A stretch of DNA of 64,000 nt, taken from assembly GCF_024497955.1 (NCBI RefSeq), contig NZ_JANHKP010000011.1:1-64000 (forward strand), written 5' to 3'. Origin of the DNA: Streptomyces sp. C10-9-1. Lineage in GTDB: Bacteria > Actinomycetota > Actinomycetes > Streptomycetales > Streptomycetaceae. A program made the position numbers and the translations under genes. Numbering within the stretch: the stretch's first letter is position 1; the number at the start of each line of letters is the position of its first letter. Below, piece after piece: positions 28,461-36,873 of this stretch. The notes below the pieces were generated by a model. The model was not told where the DNA came from. It saw only the letters and a list, made by a program, of their open reading frames with translations, and ran no database searches.

Positions 28461-29765
28461 TCAGGAGTCCCAGATGGCGCCGTAGGCCGGGATGCCCCGG
28501 CTCTCCAGGCCGTGGACCACCTGCCAGGTCAGCTTCCTGTTGGAGATGCAGATGACGGCCTCGGCCCCGAACTCCCGGTACACGGACCAGGCCAGCGCCA
28601 CCATGTCCGGCTTGCCGTGCTCGGCGGTGTCCCACACCACCGCCTCGGGCTGCACCCCGAGGATCTCGTCCACCAGCGCGTCCCCGTAGGTGGCCCGGGG
28701 GCTGCGGGTGGCCCACACCAGCCGCGCGGGTACCTCACCGGCCAGCAGGTGGGGCAGGCAGGGGCCGATGCCGCTGCCGGTGGCCACGTAGACGACCTTG
28801 CGGAACAGCGTCTCCACGTTGGCCACCCCGGCCGTGGTGATGCCCTTGACCCACACCGTCCCGGGCCGGTCGTCGATGAACCGGCCCGTCCAGTCGCCCG
28901 CCCTGGAGACGGTCAGCCGGAAGCCGGTGCGCCCGGGCTCGGGGACGTTGGCGAAGGAGTGCCACTGCCCGAGCGGGCTGCGGCTGATCGCGGTGGAGGA
29001 GCCCGCGAAGGGCGTCACCCCGTGGTCGAAGCGGGCCAGGGCGACGTGCGGGGACGGTGTCTCCACCGCCACGGGCACCCTGCGCAGCCGCAGCCACGGC
29101 AGCGCGACGCTGGCGGTGACCACGACGAGCAGCCAGAACGCGGGCTCGGCCGGGGGGAACGCGCCCCGCGCCCGCGCGACCAGGACCGTGTGCGCCCAGA
29201 GCAGGGCGAGGGCCGTCCAGCCGCCGTAGCGGTGGATGCGCTCGAAGTGGTCGTGGAAGCGCGCCCGGAAGGGAGGGAGCGCGGTCGCGACGATCACCAC
29301 GCACAGCACCGCCAGCGCGTACGCGGCGGCCAGCACGGCCGCCGGCGCCCCCTGCGCGGTGGTGACGGCGACGAGGGCCAGGAACCAGAGGGTTCCGGCG
29401 AGGGCGCCGCCGACGTGCAGCCCGCCGAAGTGGTAGACCTTCGCCAGCGTCCAGCGGACTCTCAGCGGCCAGTGGACGGGCGCGGAGGTGGCGATCCGGA
29501 ACAGCGCGTTGACGACGTACTGCTGACGGACCACCACCGCCAGCGCCAGGTTGCCGAGCGCCGCGTGCGACAGGCTCCGCGCCCCGACGGCGCCGTCGTC
29601 CGCCAGCCCGTACCAGAGCAGTCCGAGGTTGCCCGCCAGGACGAGTGCGATCAGCCGGTTGTAGTGCATGAGCCGCGGATGCTTCCCCATCCGCCGCAGG
29701 GGGCCGGTGGGCGGCGGCAGCCCGGCGGAGCCGACCGCGGCGCCGGAGCGGACGGCGGTGCTCAC
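28461..29765 (-). CDS. Integral membrane protein with FNR/NAD(P)H-binding-like C-terminal domain
   Basis: 434 aa. The N-terminal half holds about six membrane helices with histidines in and near them (VYHFGGLHVGG, WAHTVLVARARG). The C-terminal half resembles a ferredoxin/ferric-reductase flavin domain: WHSFANVPE, a nucleotide-binding TGSGIGPCLPHLLAG and WATRSPRATYGD, ending with NRKLTWQVVHGLESRGI. No clear FAD RxYS motif is visible. The GTG start overlaps the adenylation gene stop (GTGA), implying coupled translation and a joint task. Similar membrane-FNR modules occur fused to NRPS-like adenylation proteins in fungi (established in outline; homology here is inferred). Confidence 0.7.
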   Translation of the reverse strand: MSTAVRSGAAVGSAGLPPPTGPLRRMGKHPRLMHYNRLIALVLAGNLGLLWYGLADDGAVGARSLSHAALGNLALAVVVRQQYVVNALFRIATSAPVHWPLRVRWTLAKVYHFGGLHVGGALAGTLWFLALVAVTTAQGAPAAVLAAAYALAVLCVVIVATALPPFRARFHDHFERIHRYGGWTALALLWAHTVLVARARGAFPPAEPAFWLLVVVTASVALPWLRLRRVPVAVETPSPHVALARFDHGVTPFAGSSTAISRSPLGQWHSFANVPEPGRTGFRLTVSRAGDWTGRFIDDRPGTVWVKGITTAGVANVETLFRKVVYVATGSGIGPCLPHLLAGEVPARLVWATRSPRATYGDALVDEILGVQPEAVVWDTAEHGKPDMVALAWSVYREFGAEAVICISNRKLTWQVVHGLESRGIPAYGAIWDS

Positions 29766-31375
29766 GAGGCCACGTCCAGCCCGGCCCGCTGCCGCCGCAC
29801 GGCGAGCTCCAGCAGCGCCGCCTTGTCGATCTTCCCGCGACCGGTCTGCGGAAGCTCGGCCAGGGCGTGCACCGCCTCGGGCACGCAGTAGTAGGGCAGC
29901 GCCTGCGCCACCGACCGCCGGGCCGCGCCGGGCGCGACGTCCTCGGGCGTGACGAAGGAGACCAGCGTCCGGTCGTCCACCCTGACCGTGGCGGCCCGCA
30001 CGCACCCGGGGGTGGTCTCCAGGGCGGCGGAGACCGCGTCCAGCTCCACCCGGAAGCCGCGCACCTTCACCTGGTCGTCGGTGCGCCCCAGGTGCTCCAG
30101 CTCGCCCTCCGGGGTCCACCGGCCCAGGTCGCGGGTGCGGAACATCACGTGCCCCGGACCGAGGAAGGGATCGGGCCGGTAGCGCTCGGCGCTCAGGCGC
30201 GGGGAGGCCAGGTAGCCCGCCGTCACCCCGGCGCCCCCCGCCCACAGCTCGCCCGTCGCCCCGATCCGCACCGGGCGCCGGCGCCCGTCCAGCACGTAGA
30301 CCGTGTTGTTCGGCGTGGGGCGTCCGATGGTGAGGCGGGCCGACCCGGTGACGTAGCGCTGCACGGTGTTGACGATGGTGGTCTCGGTCGGGCCGCAGCC
30401 GTTGTGGAAGGCGCACACCGACGCCCAGCGGTCCGCGAGCGGTCGCGGGCAGGGCTCCCCGGCCACGGCCACGGTCCGGATCCGCGGGCAGCGCTCCGGG
30501 TCCAGGCCGGCCAGGACGCTCGGGGTGGCGATCACCACGTCCGCGGTCCGGGCGGCCTCGGCGAGGTCCCGGCCGCGGATCACCAGTGTCGCCCCGTGGC
30601 ACAGCGCCCCCAGGATCTCCCAGGCGGCCATGTCGAAGGCGATGTTGAGCAGCTGGGCCACCCGCTGCCCGGGGCCGATGCCGAGGTTCCCGGGAGCGGT
30701 GAGCAGCAGGTTGCAGACGTTGGCGTGGGTCACGGCCACGCCGTTGGGGCGGCCCGTCGTGCCGGAGGTGAACAGCACGTAGCACAGGTCGGATCCCTGC
30801 GGCCCGCGGACCGGCCGGAAGCGCGCCGGGCGGTCCGGGAGCGGCTCCGTCATGAGCCTGTCCACGCACAGGACGGGCCGGTCCGGCCGGTCCGCGACGC
30901 GGTCCGCGTAGGCGGCGACGGTGAGCACCGCCGTCGCCCCGGACGCCTCCAGCACATGGGCCAGCTGGGCGGGCGGCGTGAGCGCCGCGTCCTGCGGTAC
31001 GTAGGCCGCGCCCGCCTTCAGGACCCCCAGCAGTGCCACCAGCATCGGCAGGGACCGCCGGGTGAGGACGGCCACCCGGTCACCGGGGCGCACCCCCGAG
31101 GCGGCCAGACGGGCGGCGAGCCGGTCCGCCTGGCGGTCCAGCTCGCCGTAGCGGATGCTCCGGCCGAGATGCTCCGCCGCGACGGCATGCGGCCGGGCAG
31201 CGGCCTGCTCCTCGAACGCCCGGTGCACCAGGGAGTGGGGCACCGGTACGAGGGGGCCCTGGCCGTAGCGCCGGAACAGGGCCCGCTCCGCGGGCGGGAG
31301 GGCATCGAGCGCCGGGCCCGACCAGGGGGGTGGGGCGGCCGGTGCCGGTCGTTCCGCCGTCGGATTCACACGCAC
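29762..31375 (-). CDS. Stand-alone amino-acid adenylation (NRPS A-domain-like) enzyme
   Basis: 537 aa. Adenylate-forming core motifs: A3 FTSGTTGRPNGVAVTHANV, A5 HNGCGPTETT, A7/A8 RTRDLGRWTPEGELEHLG with QVKVRGFRVELD, and the A10 lysine in QTGRGKIDKAAL. No carrier-protein domain follows, so the activated acid is passed to another acceptor or reduced. The start GTG 31375 has GAGGAGG 10 nt upstream; the frame also runs to an ATG at 31438. It is coupled to the downstream membrane reductase by a 4-nt overlap. Confidence 0.85.
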   Translation of the reverse strand: MRVNPTAERPAPAAPPPWSGPALDALPPAERALFRRYGQGPLVPVPHSLVHRAFEEQAAARPHAVAAEHLGRSIRYGELDRQADRLAARLAASGVRPGDRVAVLTRRSLPMLVALLGVLKAGAAYVPQDAALTPPAQLAHVLEASGATAVLTVAAYADRVADRPDRPVLCVDRLMTEPLPDRPARFRPVRGPQGSDLCYVLFTSGTTGRPNGVAVTHANVCNLLLTAPGNLGIGPGQRVAQLLNIAFDMAAWEILGALCHGATLVIRGRDLAEAARTADVVIATPSVLAGLDPERCPRIRTVAVAGEPCPRPLADRWASVCAFHNGCGPTETTIVNTVQRYVTGSARLTIGRPTPNNTVYVLDGRRRPVRIGATGELWAGGAGVTAGYLASPRLSAERYRPDPFLGPGHVMFRTRDLGRWTPEGELEHLGRTDDQVKVRGFRVELDAVSAALETTPGCVRAATVRVDDRTLVSFVTPEDVAPGAARRSVAQALPYYCVPEAVHALAELPQTGRGKIDKAALLELAVRRQRAGLDVAS

Positions 31376-31522
31376 GTCTGCGGACCTCCTCGAAGGGGGG
31401 ACGAATTCCGACAGGAACTCAACTACCGCCTGAGGCAAGGCTCCAGAGGTCTACTCCATGCGTCACAGAGTCGTAAGACCTCCGCCCCGTGCCCGCCCCG
31501 GGCGCCCGGTCCCGCCCTCCGC

Positions 31523-32887
31523 TCACGGCACGGGACCCGCGTCCCGCTGCGCCAGGCGCGCGAACCGGTCGAGCGCCGCGGCCGCCGCCGCGGCGATCGC
31601 GGGCCGCAGCGCGCTGCCGACGTGGGGGGCGAAGTACGGCGAGTGGTTGGTGACCGGCGGCGACCCGGCGTCGGGCCCCCCGGGGGCCGTCCGGCGCCAC
31701 TCCTCGGGGCCCACCACCCCCAGCATCCAGTACGCCAGGGGTACCCCCCGCTCCCCGTGCAGCGCCTCCCCGGCGTCCCCGAACAGCGGGAAGTCCTCCG
31801 CGGCCATCGAGCCGGGCCAGGCCAGCACCCGGCCGGACCCCAGCAGCTCGGCGTGGACCCGCCGCACCTCCTCGGTCGTCGCCGGGTCGCACCGCAGCGC
31901 GGCGGCCCGGGAGGCCACGGTGATCTCGGGCTCCCGGGGCGCCCCCACCGCGGCGCTCTCGGCCCGCACGACGCGGCGCACCTCGGCCAGCGCGCGCTCC
32001 AGCGCGGCGGCGCTCGGCGCGCGGACGCCGATGCCGAGCGCCGCGCTCTCGGGCACGATGTTCGCGGCCGTGCCCGCCCGCAGCGTCCCCACGGTCAGGG
32101 TCACCCGCTCCGAGGGCGGCGCCCCCCGCGAGACGAGGCCCTGGAGCCGGGTGACCGCGGCGGCCGCCGCCACCACCGGGTCCGCGGTCAGGTGCGGGGT
32201 GGCGGCGTGGCCGCCGCGCCCGTGCACCACCACGTCCAGCACCGCGGCGGCCGCCGCCATGGGGGTGCCGCCCGTGCCGTGGGCCACGGTTCCGGACGGG
32301 AGCGGCGCGGAGTGCTGGGCGAGGACCGTGCCCGGCCTGCCGAAGCGCTCGTACAGCCCGTCGCGCAGCATGGCCTCGGCACCGGCGAGCGTCTCCTCGG
32401 CGGGCTGGCCCACCACCAGCAGGGTGCCCCGCCACCGGTTGCGCAGGCGCGCCAGCAGGTCCGCGGCCCCGGCCGCCGCGGCCAGGTGGAGGTCGTGCCC
32501 GCAGGCGTGCATGGCCTCGCCGCGGGCGGCATAGGGAAGACCCGTCCGCTCCCGGACCGGGAGCGCGTCGAGTTCCGCGCGCAGCCAGACGCGCGGCCCC
32601 GCGCCGTTGTGCAGCACGCCCACCACCCCGTGGCCGCCCACCCCTTGGGTGACCGCGCAGCCCGCGTCCGCCAGCCGCCGCGCGAAGCGGTCCGCCGTGC
32701 CGGCCTCCCGGCCGGAGAGCTCCGGACGGGCGTGCACCTCCAGGTACAGGTCGAGCGCCGGCCGCAGCACGGGCCCGGCCAGCGCGAGCAGGCTCCTCGC
32801 CCCCGGAGGCGCGGTGCCCTCGGCGGCTTCCGGCGGCCCGGCGGTGCGGGGCGGTGTGCGGGGGGCCTCGTCCGGCGAGGGGGGCAT
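31523..32887 (-). CDS. M20D-type amidohydrolase/peptidase
   Basis: 454 aa. Metal-dependent M20 family with HACGHDLHLAAAAGA, PAEETLAGAEAML, HGRGGHAATPHLTADPVVAA (dimerisation lid) and AWPGSMAAEDFPLF. Family members hydrolyse N-acyl or indole-acetyl amino acids and dipeptides. The ATG at 32887 is chosen over a longer frame because the upstream sequence is basic and low-complexity. It sits just after the RiPP operon on the same strand, behind a hairpin; a role in leader or product processing is possible but unsupported. Confidence 0.84.
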   Translation of the reverse strand: MPPSPDEAPRTPPRTAGPPEAAEGTAPPGARSLLALAGPVLRPALDLYLEVHARPELSGREAGTADRFARRLADAGCAVTQGVGGHGVVGVLHNGAGPRVWLRAELDALPVRERTGLPYAARGEAMHACGHDLHLAAAAGAADLLARLRNRWRGTLLVVGQPAEETLAGAEAMLRDGLYERFGRPGTVLAQHSAPLPSGTVAHGTGGTPMAAAAAVLDVVVHGRGGHAATPHLTADPVVAAAAAVTRLQGLVSRGAPPSERVTLTVGTLRAGTAANIVPESAALGIGVRAPSAAALERALAEVRRVVRAESAAVGAPREPEITVASRAAALRCDPATTEEVRRVHAELLGSGRVLAWPGSMAAEDFPLFGDAGEALHGERGVPLAYWMLGVVGPEEWRRTAPGGPDAGSPPVTNHSPYFAPHVGSALRPAIAAAAAAALDRFARLAQRDAGPVP

Positions 32888-32911
32888 CGTGCGGCTCCGG
32901 AGGGACGGCCC

Positions 32912-32940
32912 GGGCCGTGCCGCACGGGGAGGCACGGCCC
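32912..32940 (-). terminator. Terminator candidate at the end of the RiPP operon
   Basis: 10-bp perfect stem (32912-32921 with 32931-32940) and 9-nt loop, in the 243-bp gap between YcaO 2 and the M20 gene, 24 bp before the latter. Confidence 0.6.
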
Positions 32941-33130
32941 GGGGAGGGTACGGGAAGAGGGGTGACCGAGGGCGTGAGGAAACCCGCCCCCGCGTTCCCG
33001 GACCACGCACACGACGCGTGCCACCGGACGCGGAGCGAACGCGGGCGACCAGGACACCCACGACCGTTCGGGATGCCGCAGTGACCAGGTGCGAGTCCAG
33101 GACTCACTCCGGCTCCCCGAGGAGGAACGG

Positions 33131-35086
33131 TCAGGGGAACGGGTGCGGTGCCCGCAGGAGTTCCGCCTCGCCGAGGTCCGCCTCGCGGTGGCCGCCGCGG
33201 CGCAGCGCGGTGCGCAGCCGGGGCATCAGCAGGGCCCGCTGCCGGTTCCAGCCGAAGTCGATCGGCAGCAGCCCCGGCACCACGGCCGAGACCGTGCGCA
33301 GGCCCATCCGCTCCTGCTCGGGCGAGGTCTGGTCGACCACGATCACGTCGTGGCCCGCCCGGACCAGTTCGTCCGCGACCGCGGCGACGTCGTCGCGCAG
33401 ATCGCCGGTGCGCGGGCGCCCGGCGCTCTCCCACCCCTCGTAGAGCTCCCCGAAGGACCGCGCCTCGGACGGCTCCAGATAGGCGTGCGCGTACCGGGCC
33501 ATCCGGGGCAGCCCGTAGAGCTGGGGATGGTCCTTCAGATGGCGCACCAGCAGGAAGTCGTCGGCCATGGCCTCCAGCTCCCCACGGCGCTCGGCCGTCT
33601 GCCGGGCCAGGTGCGGGATGTAGCTCAGCACCTCCGAGAGCGCCCCCTCCACGGCGGACCGCGGGTCCAGCGAGGCGGCCGCAGCGAAGGACAGGGTGCC
33701 CGGGCCGCCGTCCCGCCGCACGCCCACCACCGTCACCGCCGGGACCGCCAGGTCGATCCGGTTGTCGAAGGCCAGCACGTCGTAGCCCTGGAGCGCGGCC
33801 CGCTCCACCATCGCGGAGGCCGTCGGACCGCCCACCGTCGCCAGGTCGATGCGCGGGAGCCGGGCGGCCCCGTACCACCCGTTCAGGAAGGCGTCCCGCT
33901 CGACCAGCTCCAGCAGCCCGCCCAGGACGGCCTCCTCCAGGCAGCCGCCGATGGCGCAGCCGTTGGAGCACTCGAAGACGAAGGCGTCCCCTGCGACGGG
34001 TGCGCTGTAGTACACCAGCCGCGACGGGACCAGCACCTCCCGGCCGTCCCGCAGCGACCAGCCCCGCTCCCAGGGAATGGGCCGCGCGGGGTCGAAGGGC
34101 TCGACGGCGGGGTCGTCACGGTAGGTCTCCGGCGCGTACAGGCCGCATTCCGCCGGGTCGACCGCCGCGTCGCCGAGCGCGTCGTAGGAGGCGACCACCG
34201 GGGCGGCGCCGCCGCGCCGCCGCGTCCCCGCGTACCGTTCGAGGCCCTCCAGGAAGGCCAGTCGGCGGCTGGCGGCGAAGGAGTTCTCCTGCCCGCTCCA
34301 GGTGACGTCGTGCAGTCCCGCGTAGCCGCGCACGAACACGCTCCCGGCCACCGGGGCGGTGGTGGAGGAGGTGACGTCGTTCCACGTGCCCGCCCCCAGG
34401 GCGCCGCAGACCGGATTGGCCAGGGCCTCGGTCGGCAGCGGGTAGGCGGAGGCCGGGCGCAGCCGGTAGCCGTCCGGATCGGGCTTCGGCCGCGGTGCGA
34501 GGGCGAGCGGCCGGGTGCCGTCCGGCTCCCCGTGCCCGGGCCGTGTGCCGCAGTGCGGGCAGAGCGGGTCGGCGAGCAGCGGATACGTCCGGACCAGCAG
34601 GGTGGCCAGGTCCAGCCGCGTCACCTGCGGCAGTGCCCGGTCCGCCGGGTGCTCGGCGGGGGGTGCCGCGCCCGGTCCGTGCAGCAGCGCCTCGCAGAGC
34701 GCGTGCACCGTGTCGCGGACGTGGCCGGTGAGGAGGGGCCACGCACCGGCCGGGCGGGGCCCGTCGGGGCCGCCGGTCTCCAGGGCGTCGCGCTCGCTGC
34801 GGCTGCGCAGCCGCTGCCAGCGCACCGCCAGGCAGCGGCCGCAGGCGGGTGCGCCGCCGTCGCCGCCCCAGGGGCCCAGCAGCACGGCCGAGGCGGTGAG
34901 GTGGACCCGGGCCGCGGGGCGGACCGCGGCCCAGGGGTCCGGGGCACCCCCCGCGTCCGCACCGGCCGCGCCGACCGGTACGACGCGGGGGGCGGCCCCG
35001 GCACCGAAGCGGGCCTCCAGGCCGGCCTGGAGAGCCGCGCGGGCCTCCTCCATGGGCTGCGGCGGCAGCGCGGGCGCGGCGCTCAC
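33131..35086 (-). CDS. YcaO cyclodehydratase 2 (TOMM/thiopeptide azoline synthase)
   Basis: 651 aa. Residues ~1-200 are an E1-like docking region with a four-cysteine zinc site (C82, C85, C176, C179). The YcaO domain follows from about 210: ANPVCGALGAG, the ATP/Mg-binding LEGLERYAG, and SNGCAIGGCLEEAVLGGLLELVERDAF. The C-terminus ends in PHPFP, the proline-rich tail needed by azoline-forming YcaO enzymes. It would use ATP to cyclise Cys/Ser/Thr on the precursor. GTG start at 35086 overlaps the ABC permease stop. Paralogue of the YcaO at 43761-45737 but clearly diverged. Confidence 0.9.
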   Translation of the reverse strand: MSAAPALPPQPMEEARAALQAGLEARFGAGAAPRVVPVGAAGADAGGAPDPWAAVRPAARVHLTASAVLLGPWGGDGGAPACGRCLAVRWQRLRSRSERDALETGGPDGPRPAGAWPLLTGHVRDTVHALCEALLHGPGAAPPAEHPADRALPQVTRLDLATLLVRTYPLLADPLCPHCGTRPGHGEPDGTRPLALAPRPKPDPDGYRLRPASAYPLPTEALANPVCGALGAGTWNDVTSSTTAPVAGSVFVRGYAGLHDVTWSGQENSFAASRRLAFLEGLERYAGTRRRGGAAPVVASYDALGDAAVDPAECGLYAPETYRDDPAVEPFDPARPIPWERGWSLRDGREVLVPSRLVYYSAPVAGDAFVFECSNGCAIGGCLEEAVLGGLLELVERDAFLNGWYGAARLPRIDLATVGGPTASAMVERAALQGYDVLAFDNRIDLAVPAVTVVGVRRDGGPGTLSFAAAASLDPRSAVEGALSEVLSYIPHLARQTAERRGELEAMADDFLLVRHLKDHPQLYGLPRMARYAHAYLEPSEARSFGELYEGWESAGRPRTGDLRDDVAAVADELVRAGHDVIVVDQTSPEQERMGLRTVSAVVPGLLPIDFGWNRQRALLMPRLRTALRRGGHREADLGEAELLRAPHPFP

Positions 35087-35838
35087 GAGCTCTTCGTCCA
35101 GCGGAAGACGCGTGCCGCGAGGGCCGCGAAGAGCAGGGCGAACACGAGCAGCCCGGCGCACCCGGTGCCGATGTCCCCCAGGTCGCCCCGGCCGACCAGC
35201 GCCGACGACACCGCGTCGTTGAGGTAGCGCAGCGGCAGGACGAGCGAGAGGTTCTGGAGCCACTGGGGCATGGCGTCCAGGGGGAAGAAGGAGCCGGAGA
35301 GGAAGGCCATGGGCAGCATCAGGAAGTTGGCGATGCCGGCGACCGACTCCGGGGTGTCCGCGATGCTGCCGATGACCACCCCGAGCAGCATGAAGGTGGT
35401 GACGCCGAGGGCGAGCACCGGCACCAGCAGGGGCCAGCGGCCCGCGGGCACCAGGCCGAAGCCGGGGAGCATCGCCACCCCGACGAACAGCAGCGACTGC
35501 ACCAGCCCCACGCCCAGCGCGAGGACGTAGCGGGAGCCGATGACGGCGGACAGCGGCGCGGGCGACATCCGGATCATCCGCAGGATGTCGTCCGCCCGCC
35601 ACTGCATGAGGGTGAAGCCGATGCCGAAGACCGCGGCGTTGGCGACACCCCAGGACAGCACCCCCGAGGCGGTGTAGGACAGGTACGAGAACCCGCTCTC
35701 CTCGACGTCGCGGCCGCGGAAGACGAGCCCGAAGACGACGAGGAAGACCAGCGGGAAGGCGAAGGTGAAGAAGAGGGTGGTCCTGTCCCGGACCTGGGCG
35801 CGGTAGCCCGCCGCGGTCAGCGCGGTGTAGGCGCTCAT
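35083..35838 (-). CDS. ABC-2 type transporter permease (RiPP export/immunity)
   Basis: 251 aa with six predicted membrane helices (first TLFFTFAFPLVFLVVFGLVF) and the ABC-2 C-terminal signature LMLPMAFLSGSFFPLDAMP with LPLRYLNDA. Works with the ATPase encoded just upstream: ATG start overlaps its stop (ATGA), and its own stop overlaps YcaO 2. Likely exports the finished peptide and protects the producer. Confidence 0.88.
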   Translation of the reverse strand: MSAYTALTAAGYRAQVRDRTTLFFTFAFPLVFLVVFGLVFRGRDVEESGFSYLSYTASGVLSWGVANAAVFGIGFTLMQWRADDILRMIRMSPAPLSAVIGSRYVLALGVGLVQSLLFVGVAMLPGFGLVPAGRWPLLVPVLALGVTTFMLLGVVIGSIADTPESVAGIANFLMLPMAFLSGSFFPLDAMPQWLQNLSLVLPLRYLNDAVSSALVGRGDLGDIGTGCAGLLVFALLFAALAARVFRWTKSS

Positions 35839-36809
35839 GCCTGCTGCTCCTGGTTGTCCGTGCCCGGTGCGAGGGGGGCGTGCCGGGCGGTGAGTTCGAG
35901 GTAGACGTCCTCCAGGCTGGGCGTGCGGGTCTGCACGCCGTCCAGGCCGGTCAGGGCGTCGAGGGCGGCGAGCACCCGGCCCGTGGCCCGGGTCTCCAGC
36001 ACGAGGTGGCCGCCCCGCACGGCGACGGCGTCGACCCCGGGGAGGTCCGCGGCCTGCCGCTCGTCGATCCGGCCGAGCGGGACCAGCAGCCGGCTGGTGG
36101 CGCCGAAGGTGCCGATCAGGTGCTGCGGCGCGTCGGTGACGACGAGCCGGCCCGCGACCAGGATGCCCACGCGGTCGCAGAGCGCCTCGGCCTCGTCCAG
36201 GTGGTGGGTGGTGTAGACGATGGTCCGGCCCGCGGCCTTCAGGCCCCGCAGGACCTGCCACAGGTCGCGGCGGCCCTCGGTGTCGAGCGCCGCGGTCGGC
36301 TCGTCGAGGAAGATCAGCTCGGGGCCGTGAACCAGTGCCGAGGCGATGGCGAGCCGCTGCCGCTGCCCCCCGGACAGGTCGTCCACGCGCACGTCCCGGC
36401 GTTCCGCCAGGCCCACGGAGTCGAGTGTGGCGTCGACGGCCGAGGGGGCCGCGCCGAACAGCGCCGCGACGGTGCGCAGGTGCTCGTGGACGGTCTGGCG
36501 CACGAAGAAGGCGGAGGACTGCGTCTGCACGCCCATGCGCGGCAGCAGCCCGGTGTTGCGGGGCCAGGGGGACTCGCCGAACACCGCGACCGACCCGGAG
36601 TCGGCCCGGCGCAGTCCCTCCATGATCTCCACCAGGGTGGACTTGCCCGCCCCGTTGGGGCCGAGCAGCCCGAAGAACTCGCCGCGCCGGATGTCCAGCG
36701 TGATCCCGTCCACGGCCCGGCGCCCGCCGTAGCTCTTGGTCACGTCGGCGACGGCGACGGCGACGTCCGGCGGGGACTCGCCGTCCGCGCTGGGGTGGGT
36801 GGTGCTCAT
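35835..36809 (-). CDS. ABC transporter ATP-binding protein, DrrA/CcmA type
   Basis: 324 aa. Walker A GPNGAGKST, signature LSGGQRQRL, Walker B LIFLDEPTAALD and the H-loop histidine in YTTHHLDEAEAL are all intact. A C-terminal ~90-aa extension is typical of drug-export ATPases (SLEDVYLELTARH). Partner of the adjoining permease. ATG at 36809, 64 bp after the M50 protease gene. Confidence 0.92.
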   Translation of the reverse strand: MSTTHPSADGESPPDVAVAVADVTKSYGGRRAVDGITLDIRRGEFFGLLGPNGAGKSTLVEIMEGLRRADSGSVAVFGESPWPRNTGLLPRMGVQTQSSAFFVRQTVHEHLRTVAALFGAAPSAVDATLDSVGLAERRDVRVDDLSGGQRQRLAIASALVHGPELIFLDEPTAALDTEGRRDLWQVLRGLKAAGRTIVYTTHHLDEAEALCDRVGILVAGRLVVTDAPQHLIGTFGATSRLLVPLGRIDERQAADLPGVDAVAVRGGHLVLETRATGRVLAALDALTGLDGVQTRTPSLEDVYLELTARHAPLAPGTDNQEQQA

Positions 36810-36873
36810 CGGTGTACCTCATTCATCGGTGTGCGGTTCGTTCCGGGGCCGGTGGCGGCCGGAGGGCGAGGGG

